A stretch of DNA of 64,000 nucleotides from SURF-21 sp964462595. Lineage in GTDB: Bacteria; Actinomycetota; Geothermincolia; Geothermincolales; RBG-13-55-18. Each line of letters begins with the position of its first letter. The stretch's first letter is position 1. Below, piece by piece: positions 7,811 to 15,286 of this stretch. The notes under the pieces are model-generated. The model searched no databases. It saw nothing but the letters and a program-made list of their open reading frames with translations, and was not told the origin of the DNA. Location: positions 129,438-193,437 of the forward strand of contig CAYWXM010000024.1 in assembly GCA_964462595.1 (NCBI GenBank). Direction: 5' to 3'. The translations under genes and the position numbers were made by a program.

Positions 7811-8872
7811 CTATCTTTTTCTAGTGCCGCCCTTGCCGCCGGCACCTTTTTGAGTCTTTTTCTGTTGTGGGGGTGGCCCCTTTGGCCTTCTTACCTGGGA
7901 AGACGTCTTCCCGCCCCCCTTGGTTTGCTGCTTGCCTTTTTGCGGCGCGCTGCCCGGTTTCGTCTTCTGCTTATCCGCGCCTGTCGCCGCTTTCCCTTGC
8001 GCCACAGCCTTTTTTCTGGCCTGCGTGGCGGCTTCCTGCTTTACCGGAGCGGCTTTCTTTTCCTTTACTGAGACTTTTTCCGGGATCGGCTTTTTCCCTT
8101 CCCCTGCTTTCGGCACCTCCTTGGGGTGCTTTTTATCGTAATATTCCATCGCGAACTGCTGTAATATCTGGAGGACGTTGGTGGTCAACCAGTAAAGAAC
8201 CACCCCCGCAGGCAGGCTCCAACTGATAAAGGCCGTGATCAGGGGCATTATTATCATCATGTTTTTCTGCCTGGGGTCCGTCATCACCTGCTTCTGCGAG
8301 TACCATGTCGTCACCGCCAGGAGGATTATCAATATAAAAGTGGGGTCTGCTATGCGGGTCGAGTCCGCGAGGTTGTCAATCCATAGAAAGCCCGCCTGCT
8401 TGTTGAAAGGTATATTGTAGAGGGCATTACCCAGGGCCGTGGCGCCATCGGAAAATGTGGGCAGTTTCTGGATCAACGCAAAGGTGTTGCCTAGAATATT
8501 TGTGGGCGGAGTCAGCAGGTACTCCCTCAGCACCGTGAACAGGGCAAAAAATATCGGCAGCTGCAATACCAGGGGGAGACATCCACCCAGGGGGTTGACC
8601 TTGTTCTCCTTGTAGAACTTCATCATCTCCTGGGAGAGCCGCTCCTTGTCGTCCTTGTATTTCTCCTGCAGCTTCTTGATCTCTGGCTGTACCTTCTGCA
8701 TGGCTATCATGGAGCGCGTCTGCTTTATGGTAAGGGGGAGCAGCACCAGCTTTGCAAGCAAGGTAAGAAGGATTATAGCCACTCCATAGTTACCCGTTAT
8801 ATCGTTCAGGAACTGGAGCAGGAAATTCAGCCCCGCTACGATCCCGTTCCATATGTCACCGAATACATTCAT
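7811..8872 (-). CDS. yidC: Membrane protein insertase YidC
   Basis: YidC/Oxa1 inserts membrane proteins, alone or with SecYEG. The 353-residue protein begins with one membrane segment, then NYGVAIILLTLLAKLVLLPL, the cytosolic helical hairpin (LQEKYKDDKERLSQEMMKFY) and the conserved NPLGGCLPLVLQLPIFFALF, with further hydrophobic segments to about residue 240. The last ~110 residues are a Lys/Pro/Gln/Gly-rich basic tail, longer than usual and likely a ribosome-contacting extension. No lipoprotein signal is present. It is flanked by yidD upstream and jag downstream. Confidence 0.95.
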   Translation of the reverse strand: MNVFGDIWNGIVAGLNFLLQFLNDITGNYGVAIILLTLLAKLVLLPLTIKQTRSMIAMQKVQPEIKKLQEKYKDDKERLSQEMMKFYKENKVNPLGGCLPLVLQLPIFFALFTVLREYLLTPPTNILGNTFALIQKLPTFSDGATALGNALYNIPFNKQAGFLWIDNLADSTRIADPTFILIILLAVTTWYSQKQVMTDPRQKNMMIIMPLITAFISWSLPAGVVLYWLTTNVLQILQQFAMEYYDKKHPKEVPKAGEGKKPIPEKVSVKEKKAAPVKQEAATQARKKAVAQGKAATGADKQKTKPGSAPQKGKQQTKGGGKTSSQVRRPKGPPPQQKKTQKGAGGKGGTRKR

Positions 8873-8877
8873 GCTGT

Positions 8878-9123
8878 CTATCCCTCCGGTAGAGGGTCAT
8901 ATCCGCCTTCATTCCACGGGTGGCACCTTGCCAGCCTCTTTATCCCCATCCAGGTACCCTTTATCGGTCCAAACCTCTCCAGCGCCTGGATCATGTATTG
9001 CGAGCAGGTAGGATAGAAGCGGCAAGTCGGCGGCAGCCAGCTCGATATCAGGACCTGGTACGCCCTCACCGCGGCCTTGAGGACAAACACCGCGGCCCGG
9101 CCGGTTGCCTCTTTCATCCGCAT
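8878..9123 (-). CDS. yidD: Membrane protein insertion efficiency factor YidD
   Basis: This small protein (81 residues from ATG 9123, or 79 from ATG 9117) has the family hallmarks: an amphipathic N-terminal helix, YQVLISSWLPPTCRFYPTCS with its conserved cysteines, and GIKRLARCHPWNEGGYDPLP. It assists YidC-dependent insertion. The ATG at 9117 overlaps the rnpA stop in an ATGA arrangement, so translation is coupled to rnpA. The long frame opening at 9285 is only a read-through extension over rnpA. Confidence 0.92.
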   Translation of the reverse strand: MRMKEATGRAAVFVLKAAVRAYQVLISSWLPPTCRFYPTCSQYMIQALERFGPIKGTWMGIKRLARCHPWNEGGYDPLPEG

Positions 9124-9425
9124 GATCTTTCTATATCTCCCTCTATCTGGCCGTAATCCGCGCTTACGATCCCTCTCCTCGCTATTATCACCACGTCTTC
9201 GCCATCGGGAAGTCTGGCTGCGTTTTTCCTGACAGCCTCCCTTATTTTCCTTTTTACGCGGTTTCTCTCTACGCTGCCGCCACACGTTTTTCTGGTAACG
9301 GAGATGCCTACGCGGGTCTTCCTTTCCTGGTTGGGCAGTCTGCAGATAATAATTGTTCCCAGATATTTCCTGCTTCCGCCGTCGACAACCCTTCTGAAAT
9401 CGCGGCTTTTTTTCAGGGTTTCCAT
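9114..9425 (-). CDS. rnpA: Ribonuclease P protein component
   Basis: RnpA is the 103-residue protein subunit that helps the RNase P RNA bind pre-tRNA leaders. It starts METLKKSRDFRRVVDGGSRK and carries the conserved basic RNR-type motif in SVERNRVKRKIREAVR. Length is normal. It lies 7 bases after rpmH and overlaps yidD, the standard rpmH-rnpA-yidD-yidC order. Confidence 0.94.
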   Translation of the reverse strand: METLKKSRDFRRVVDGGSRKYLGTIIICRLPNQERKTRVGISVTRKTCGGSVERNRVKRKIREAVRKNAARLPDGEDVVIIARRGIVSADYGQIEGDIERSCG

Positions 9426-9432
9426 CAGGCCT

Positions 9433-9567
9433 TCAGGCGCTCAGTCTCTTTCTGCCCTTCTGCCTCCTCCGTTTAAGAATAGCCCTGCCGGACCTCGTGC
9501 TCATCCTCTTGCGGAAGCCGTGGTTCTTTTTCCTTTTTCTGGTATTCGGCTGATACGTTCTTTTCAA
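9433..9567 (-). CDS. rpmH: 50S ribosomal protein L34
   Basis: A 44-residue, highly basic protein: it starts (M)KRTYQPNTRKRKKNHGFRK and contains MSTRSGRAILKRRRQKGRK, which is textbook L34. The start codon is TTG at 9567, with GGAGG seven bases upstream; no ATG or GTG in frame fits. It is first in the rpmH-rnpA-yidD-yidC-jag operon and follows a consensus promoter. Confidence 0.95.
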   Translation of the reverse strand: MKRTYQPNTRKRKKNHGFRKRMSTRSGRAILKRRRQKGRKRLSA

Positions 9568-9593
9568 TTCTTTACCTCCAAAAAAACATAAAG

Positions 9594-9622
9594 ATTATAT
9601 CCGCCCCACTATTGGGTGTCAA
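9594..9622 (-). promoter_or_regulatory. Consensus sigma-70 promoter of the rpmH operon
   Basis: On the minus strand TTGACA (9622-9617) and TATAAT (9599-9594) are both perfect and separated by exactly 17 bases. Transcription should start near 9587, about 20 bases before the rpmH TTG. It probably drives rpmH to jag. Confidence 0.9.
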
Positions 9623-10306
9623 GAAAAGCTCCAGGTTATCCGCCCTATGTCGGCCGGGATTATTGGCGCTCGGCAATCCCCCTCTCCGGCCCGCCCCCTC
9701 CCGGCCGCGCTGGCACCTCTGCCTCCGTTTATGTTTGACGCTTATTCCGCATCAAGCCCTTTGCCGTGTTTATCATACACCCCTTTCCGCGAAATGCGTC
9801 GCTTCCCTCCCGCGATTGTTCCCGCAACGCCAGACAGCATTATGGGCGCGCGCCCGCCCAAACCACCTCCTGCCTTCCCCTTTTACCCTTTTTCGTTGCG
9901 CTTCGGGTCTGTGCCACAAGCCTTTGCCGGCATTCGTGAGATCCCCTCCAATCCTTCCCCTCCACTCCCTCGCGCACATTTTCCACGTACCGTTTCCTCA
10001 AATCCCTCTTAACCGCTCGCTTGGGGGTTGCTATAATTGCGGTTGTCCTTTTGTCGCTTTTCGCCGTGACGTGGGAGGGGGTTTTCAACAGCTGTGGATA
10101 TCGTTGTGCATAATATATCGTTACTGCAGCATAACCGCCTTACCCGCATATTAATCGAGACAGGTTGCCCCCCGGTTTTTTCGCTTCCTGAGGTCATTGA
10201 CGGGGGCTGAATCGTGTGTAAAAACCCTTTGCTTTCCCGCTTTCCGCAACTTTCCAGCAATTTTTCCTGGACTTTTCCTTTCCGGTTAGAAGGGATGTGA
10301 AAAACG
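9623..10306. other. Divergent intergenic region between rpmH and the dnaA cluster
   Basis: No gene is credible here; the open frames are proline-rich shadows. It holds a perfect DnaA box TGTGCATAA at 10105-10113, a one-mismatch box TGTGGATAT at 10093-10101 twelve bases away, and a rightward -10 TATAAT at 10032-10037. Gene direction flips here, so the replication divergence point lies in or near this segment or the dnaA-dnaN gap. Confidence 0.55.
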
Positions 10307-11056
10307 ATGCCTGGTCTGGAGGGAAAGAAGCGCCTCGGATGGGCCCCGGAGCCGCCTCTCACGCGAATCGCCATACCCGACGAGGGTGGTGGTTTCGACG
10401 TTTTCGACGTCGCTGGTTCCGATTTCTCCGAATATGCATCCAGGCTCACCGACATCTTGTCGCAGGCGATCCAGGACAGGGGTGCGGAGGCCCCCTCCCT
10501 TGCCATACGCGAAGTCATAGACAACCTCGTCCACGCGTTGCCCTGTTCTGTATCCGTGGTCGTGGACCCCGGCCTGGGGGGGGTTTTCATCTCCGACACC
10601 GGTCCGGGTATTTCGCGCCTGGACCTTGCGTTCGAGTTGGGCTATTCCACGGCAAGCGACCTGCACCGTTCTGTCATTCGAGGCGTGGGCATCGGGCTTT
10701 TCATGGCCCGCAGGGAAATGCGTTCGCGCGGGGGCGACATGGTCATCGAGTCCAGTCCTGGAGGGGGGACCTACGTACACCTTACCCTTTCCGCGCCCTC
10801 TCCGGTATCCGGGTGGGATGAAGAGGCCGGCCGTATTCGCCTCACCCAGCGCCAGAACAACATTCTCTTCCTGCTCTCGGAGGGAGAATCCCTCGGTCCT
10901 TCCAGGGTTTCCTCCGAGCTGAACGTCGGTGTTAGCACGGCACACAGGGATCTAGTAAAACTCCAGGAATTCGGGCTTATTTACGTTAATTCGACTGGAA
11001 AAAGATTCCTTTCAGAAGAGGGAAGGTCGTACTTGCAGAGTCTTCTCTCACTGTAA
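10307..11056 (+). CDS. GHKL ATPase fused to a winged-helix domain, upstream of dnaA
   Basis: The 249-residue protein joins a GHKL (histidine-kinase/SpoIIAB-type) ATP-binding domain to a C-terminal DNA-binding domain. The N-box is IREVIDNLV (68-76), the G1 box DTGPGI (97-102), the G2 box GVGIGL (126-131) and the G3 box GGGT (152-155), all intact. Residues ~178-245 (LTQRQNNILFLLSEGESLG, then VSTAHRDLVKLQEFGLIY) form a winged helix of DeoR/MarR style. There is no phosphoacceptor histidine domain or membrane segment. It ends 49 bases before dnaA, so a role in controlling dnaA or initiation is plausible, but this is inference. Confidence 0.75.
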   Translation: MPGLEGKKRLGWAPEPPLTRIAIPDEGGGFDVFDVAGSDFSEYASRLTDILSQAIQDRGAEAPSLAIREVIDNLVHALPCSVSVVVDPGLGGVFISDTGPGISRLDLAFELGYSTASDLHRSVIRGVGIGLFMARREMRSRGGDMVIESSPGGGTYVHLTLSAPSPVSGWDEEAGRIRLTQRQNNILFLLSEGESLGPSRVSSELNVGVSTAHRDLVKLQEFGLIYVNSTGKRFLSEEGRSYLQSLLSL

Positions 11057-11105
11057 TAGAATAGCGCTGTGATTTTACCCGCGATCCTCCCCGGGGGATG
11101 ATTCG

Positions 11106-12452
11106 ATGTCTGCGAAAACGAACCTTTTATGGGATAAGTGCAAAAAAATCATGCAGGAACGCGGCACCGACACGTCCTCCATGTGGTTTAAAAACCTGCA
11201 TCCCGAAAAAGTAGAGGACTCTACCCTGGTCCTTTACACCAATAATAATTTTACTAAGGAGTGGGTCGATAAACGTTATCTTAACCTTATACAGGAGGTT
11301 GTGTCCGAGGTCTTTACGGGCGTGGACCAGGTGAGGGTTATACTCAAGGATCGCCGTAAGAAGGGCGGTCGCGACCCTGTCTACCTCGACGACAACATGC
11401 TTTCCTCGGGAAGCGAAGACCCGATATCCCCGGTAGCCCTCAACCCGCGCTTAACGTTTGATACCTTCGTTATCGGCGCCAGCAACCGCTTCGCTCATGC
11501 TGCCGCTCTTTCCGTATCCGAGAACCCCACCTCTTATAACCCGCTTTATATATACGGCGGGGTCGGCCTGGGAAAAACTCACCTCCTCCATTCCATAGGC
11601 CACTATGCAAAAAACCTGTATCCCAACATGAGGATTATATACAGGTCCTCAGAACAGTTTTTAAACGATTTTATAACCTCGCTCGGCTCTAACAGCATTC
11701 CCGTCTTTCAAAAGAGATATCGTTCGATAGACATGCTTCTCATAGACGACATACAATTCCTCGCCAACAAAGAGAGGACGGTAGAGGAATTTTTTCATAC
11801 CTTCAACGACCTTCATAACAACAACAAACAGATAGTCCTCTCCAGCGATTGCCCCCCCAAGGAGATAAGCGGTCTCCAGGAAAGACTCATCTCCAGGTTC
11901 GAGTGGGGCCTTATAACCGATATCCAGCCCCCCGAGCTGGAGACAAGGATAGCAATACTCCGTAAAAAGTCCGCCCTTGATAAAAAGGATGTGCCGGATG
12001 AGGTCATAAACTACATCGCCTCACGTTTCGACTCCAATATACGTGAACTCGAGGGGGCCCTCATCCGCGTGGTCGCATATTCCAGCCTGGCTAAAGAGCC
12101 AATCACTCCGGAAATGGCCAAGGAGGTGTTGAGAGATATCCTTCCCGAAGAAAAAAACCAGGATATCAGCATGGACCAGATAATGAGGGTGACAGCGGAT
12201 CACTTCAATATCTCCGTTAAACAACTGACGAGCCCGAACCGCTCCCGCAACCTGGTAACGGCCAGGCAGATCTGCATGTACCTGTGCAGGGAACTAACGG
12301 ATAATTCCCTTCCCACCATCAGCAATGCCTTTGGTGGAAGACACCATTCGACGACCATACACTCCGTCGATAAAATAAAACAGCTCATGGAGGAAAAACG
12401 GGAAATATACGATGCCGTTCAAAAGCTGACCAACAGGATAAAGCAGGGTTAA
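11106..12452 (+). CDS. dnaA: Chromosomal replication initiator DnaA
   Basis: DnaA (448 residues) opens the origin. It has domain I (1-80), a short linker, the AAA+ core with Walker A GGVGLGKTH (151-159), Walker B LLIDDIQFL and arginine-finger region SRFEWGL, and a C-terminal helix-turn-helix. The signature loop reads GGRHHSTTIHS (from about residue 410) where most DnaA proteins have GGRDHTTVLHA. The base-contacting Asp (D433 in E. coli) is therefore His413 and the following Thr is Ser, which may alter box preference. Start ATG 11106 follows GGGGGATG. Confidence 0.97.
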   Translation: MSAKTNLLWDKCKKIMQERGTDTSSMWFKNLHPEKVEDSTLVLYTNNNFTKEWVDKRYLNLIQEVVSEVFTGVDQVRVILKDRRKKGGRDPVYLDDNMLSSGSEDPISPVALNPRLTFDTFVIGASNRFAHAAALSVSENPTSYNPLYIYGGVGLGKTHLLHSIGHYAKNLYPNMRIIYRSSEQFLNDFITSLGSNSIPVFQKRYRSIDMLLIDDIQFLANKERTVEEFFHTFNDLHNNNKQIVLSSDCPPKEISGLQERLISRFEWGLITDIQPPELETRIAILRKKSALDKKDVPDEVINYIASRFDSNIRELEGALIRVVAYSSLAKEPITPEMAKEVLRDILPEEKNQDISMDQIMRVTADHFNISVKQLTSPNRSRNLVTARQICMYLCRELTDNSLPTISNAFGGRHHSTTIHSVDKIKQLMEEKREIYDAVQKLTNRIKQG

Positions 12453-12704
12453 AAGATGTTGATAAACTGTTATTCTATCTGTGCAGAGATCTTTAAAAGG
12501 GGGCTCCTCATAGAAGCACTGTTCAAAAAGCCGGTTTTTTCAGAAGCAACGTTTTTTTTCTCCACACCTTTATTGACAGTCATATTTCCAGTGCCATCTC
12601 CGGTTTTCAGACTTATAGACAATATCCGCAGACTCTACTACTAATACGAATATGAATATTAATATATTAATAGAAGACCACTTTATCAGGAGGTTCAAAG
12701 AAAA
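12453..12704. other. oriC: Candidate oriC between dnaA and dnaN
   Basis: This 252-base gap is AT-rich and contains several one-mismatch DnaA boxes: TGTTGATAA (12457-12465), TTCTCCACA (12558-12566) and TTATTGACA (12570-12578). CTACTACTA at 12635-12643 reads TAGTAGTAG on the other strand, like the DnaA-trio element. It runs straight into the very AT-rich 12644-12672 (AATATTAATATATTAATAG), a likely unwinding element. No perfect DnaA box is present, so the assignment rests on position and composition. Confidence 0.55.
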
Positions 12705-13793
12705 ATGAAATTCAGCGCTTTAAGGGAAGATCTGCTGAACGCAATGCAAACCGTACAATACTCCGCTAACACGAAAGGGATGATGCCCATCCTTTCCGGT
12801 ATAAAGATCGAGGTGAAAGAGGGAGAAATACTCTTACATGCCACCGACCTGGAGGCATACACCACGACAAAATGTTCCGCAAACATAGAGAAGATAGGGG
12901 TGTGTGTAGTCAACCTGAAAGTAGTCATGGATATACTGAGGGATTCGAATGACGAGAAATTGGACGTGGAAGTCACCGGAAACGAAATGGTCCTGAAAGG
13001 ACAGAAGAGCCTGATAAAACTCTTCACCATGCCCGCCGAGGATTTTCCGAGTCCTCCGGAGGTAAACATCCCCGTCATCGAAGCACTGGATAAAGCCATA
13101 TTTTTGCCCGCGGTGCAGAAGGTTTCCAGGGCGGCGTCGAGAGACGAAAAAAGGCCGACCCTGTTGGGGATTTATATGGAGGTCGAGGAAAAAGAGATAA
13201 ACATGGTGAGCACCGACAGCTACAGGCTGTCCATTAGAAAAATAAAGGAAGGGTTTACCCGTGGCGAACAGGCAAAGTATATAATCCCGGCTTCCGCGAT
13301 GCTTAATCTCGCCAGGATAGCGGGAAAGAAAGGCACCATGGACGTTTATCGTGACGAGAACGGCGGCCAGGTGAGGTTTGAGATGGAGGGAACAAGCCAC
13401 ACGATTAGATTGATAGAGGGGAAGTTTCCGAAATACGGCCAGTTTATACCGGAGAGCCTGGAGCAGATAGCAGAGGTAAACAGGGAGGAGATTATGGGGG
13501 CACTGAAGAGAGCCTCTTTAATAAGCAGTACCGTGAAGATGAAAATCAACGCGGACGGGATAACCGTGTCCAGCGAGTCCAGGGATATAGGTGAGGGAAA
13601 AGAAAACGTGAGCGTAGTTTATACGGGGGACGAAATAGAGATCGCGTTTAACAGCAGGTTTCTCGAGGACGGCATTCAGAGCATCGACGGTGAGAGCGTG
13701 ATATTAGGGATGTCGGAGCCATTAAAACCGGGGATTATAAAAGAAAAAGACATGGAAGACTTCATGTACATAATCATGCCGATACGCCTGTAA
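12705..13793 (+). CDS. dnaN: DNA polymerase III sliding clamp (beta)
   Basis: The 362-residue clamp encircles DNA and tethers polymerase III. It begins MKFSALREDLLNAMQTVQ and shows the three-domain clamp pattern, including LPAVQKVSRAASRDEKRPTL, the STDSYRLSIRK segment at the start of domain II and a C-terminal YIIMPIRL, matching the canonical MPMRL-type ending. Length is standard. An AGGAGG site precedes the ATG. The coding strand is notably purine-rich and richer in AGG/ATA codons than the later genes, as is recF. Confidence 0.96.
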   Translation: MKFSALREDLLNAMQTVQYSANTKGMMPILSGIKIEVKEGEILLHATDLEAYTTTKCSANIEKIGVCVVNLKVVMDILRDSNDEKLDVEVTGNEMVLKGQKSLIKLFTMPAEDFPSPPEVNIPVIEALDKAIFLPAVQKVSRAASRDEKRPTLLGIYMEVEEKEINMVSTDSYRLSIRKIKEGFTRGEQAKYIIPASAMLNLARIAGKKGTMDVYRDENGGQVRFEMEGTSHTIRLIEGKFPKYGQFIPESLEQIAEVNREEIMGALKRASLISSTVKMKINADGITVSSESRDIGEGKENVSVVYTGDEIEIAFNSRFLEDGIQSIDGESVILGMSEPLKPGIIKEKDMEDFMYIIMPIRL

Positions 13794-13814
13794 GAAAGAA
13801 GAAACCACCGAGCC

Positions 13815-14840
13815 GTGACGGGCCTTCTGAGACTGAGCGACTTTAGAAACTATCACAGCAGCGTAACGCGTTTCGATCCGGGGATTAACGTTGTGATAGG
13901 AGACAACGGGCGGGGGAAAACAAATCTGCTCGAAGCCCTCTTTTTCCTTGTGCAGGGTAGATCGATGCGTACTAGCGATTTAAGAGAGCTGGTAAAAAGC
14001 GGCGAGGAGGAAGCGATAATAGACGGGGTCTTCGAAGCGGGAAGGGAAATCAAGTCGAGGATATCGATAGATAAAGAGGGAAGGGTAAAGGGCAGGAAGA
14101 GGATGGAAGGCCTGCAGGCGCATTCTTTTCAACCGGACGATATATGGATGATAAAAGGGGGTCCGGAATCGAGAAGAAGGTATCTTGACGAGGCGACGCT
14201 GGAGATAAAAAGGGGATACAGGGAGACCTTAAGGGAATATCAGAGAGTTCTAAAGCAGAGGAACGAAGCGATAAAGGCGGTCAGGAGGGGATCGAAAGGA
14301 CGCGAGACGATCAGGAACTGGAATCTGCTGATATACAGGCACGGAGGCTCGATCGTCATGGAGAGGATACAGACTGCGAAAAGGATGCAGGAGGAAATGA
14401 ACACGCTGGCAGGGGGGTGGGGAAAAGGGGAGATAGAGTTGCAATATTACACCTCCATGGGAGAGGAAATAGAGGACGAGAAAAAGACGCTGGAAAAGAT
14501 AGAGAAGATGGAGGAAGCGGAGATAAGAAGGGGTTTGAGTTTAACCGGACCGCAACGCGATGAGCTGCTGATAAAGATGGCGGGAAAGAACACCAGGAGA
14601 GAATGTTCCCAGGGCGAACAGAAGATCGTGGCCATCATGTGGAGGATAGCCGAAGCGGAAACGATAAGGTCTCGCACGGGGAGAAAGGTGATACTTCTCA
14701 TGGACGACTGCCTCTCCGAATTGGACGCGGAGAATCGTAAAAACCTGATGGATGAATTGCGAAGGTGGGAGCAGGTCGTGGTAACAGCGACCGACGACGC
14801 CCCGGAGTTCGACAACTGCAGAAAGATAGTCCTGGCCTGA
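13815..14840 (+). CDS. recF: DNA repair and recombination protein RecF
   Basis: RecF helps load RecA on gapped DNA. The 341-residue protein has Walker A GDNGRGKTN near residue 34, an ABC-type signature region around CSQGEQK and Walker B VILLMDDCLSELD. The start is GTG at 13815 (VTGLLRLSDFRNY), which fits the family start. It is about 20-30 residues shorter than common RecF proteins, mostly in the middle helical arm. It sits 21 bases after dnaN and 10 before the DUF721 gene. Confidence 0.93.
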   Translation: MTGLLRLSDFRNYHSSVTRFDPGINVVIGDNGRGKTNLLEALFFLVQGRSMRTSDLRELVKSGEEEAIIDGVFEAGREIKSRISIDKEGRVKGRKRMEGLQAHSFQPDDIWMIKGGPESRRRYLDEATLEIKRGYRETLREYQRVLKQRNEAIKAVRRGSKGRETIRNWNLLIYRHGGSIVMERIQTAKRMQEEMNTLAGGWGKGEIELQYYTSMGEEIEDEKKTLEKIEKMEEAEIRRGLSLTGPQRDELLIKMAGKNTRRECSQGEQKIVAIMWRIAEAETIRSRTGRKVILLMDDCLSELDAENRKNLMDELRRWEQVVVTATDDAPEFDNCRKIVLA

Positions 14841-14850
14841 AAGGGAGGGG

Positions 14851-15156
14851 ATGAAAGACAAAGACGAGGTAAAAGATATACGGCAGAGAATGCAGGAGCT
14901 TTTTACCGCCGAGGGGATGCCGGAGTTCGAGGAACTCTTGCGTATAAAAACAGCCTGGGTGGAGATAGTGGGGGAAGACACGGCCGAAAAGACCAGGCCG
15001 TACCGTCTTGAAAAGGGAACGCTTTCGGTGGGGGTGGGGTCCCACTCACAGGTACAGGACATGCTCTTCCGTGTGGAGGAGATAAAACAGCGCACGAGGG
15101 AGGAGACCGGGATAGAGATAAAGGCGGTGAGGGCCAAAAAAGTAAACCTTTACTGA
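14851..15156 (+). CDS. DciA-like DUF721 protein
   Basis: The 101-residue protein matches DUF721 in place (recF to gyrB, the actinobacterial position) and in pattern: a helical N-terminus, ELLRIKTAWVEIVGEDTAEK, then TLSVGVGSHSQVQDMLF. Related DciA proteins load the replicative helicase DnaB in bacteria without DnaC/DnaI. A dnaB gene lies at 54009-55364 and no dnaC or dnaI is seen in the window, which suits a helicase-loading role. That function is inferred from the family. Confidence 0.8.
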   Translation: MKDKDEVKDIRQRMQELFTAEGMPEFEELLRIKTAWVEIVGEDTAEKTRPYRLEKGTLSVGVGSHSQVQDMLFRVEEIKQRTREETGIEIKAVRAKKVNLY

Positions 15157-15286
15157 AAGGTTATAAAATGGGCCTGGAGCAGGAAAAAAGCGCTTAAAGT
15201 GGGAGAAATCAGCCTCGTGTAGATGCTATAATTTGATAGTCGGAGAGTTTTCAAGACAATGGAATACCAAGCAAGACGGAGGATAT

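Noticed and set aside
9612..10154. Proline/arginine-rich frames between rpmH and the dnaA cluster
   Set aside because: No ribosome-binding site, no conserved pattern; the region holds promoters and DnaA boxes instead.
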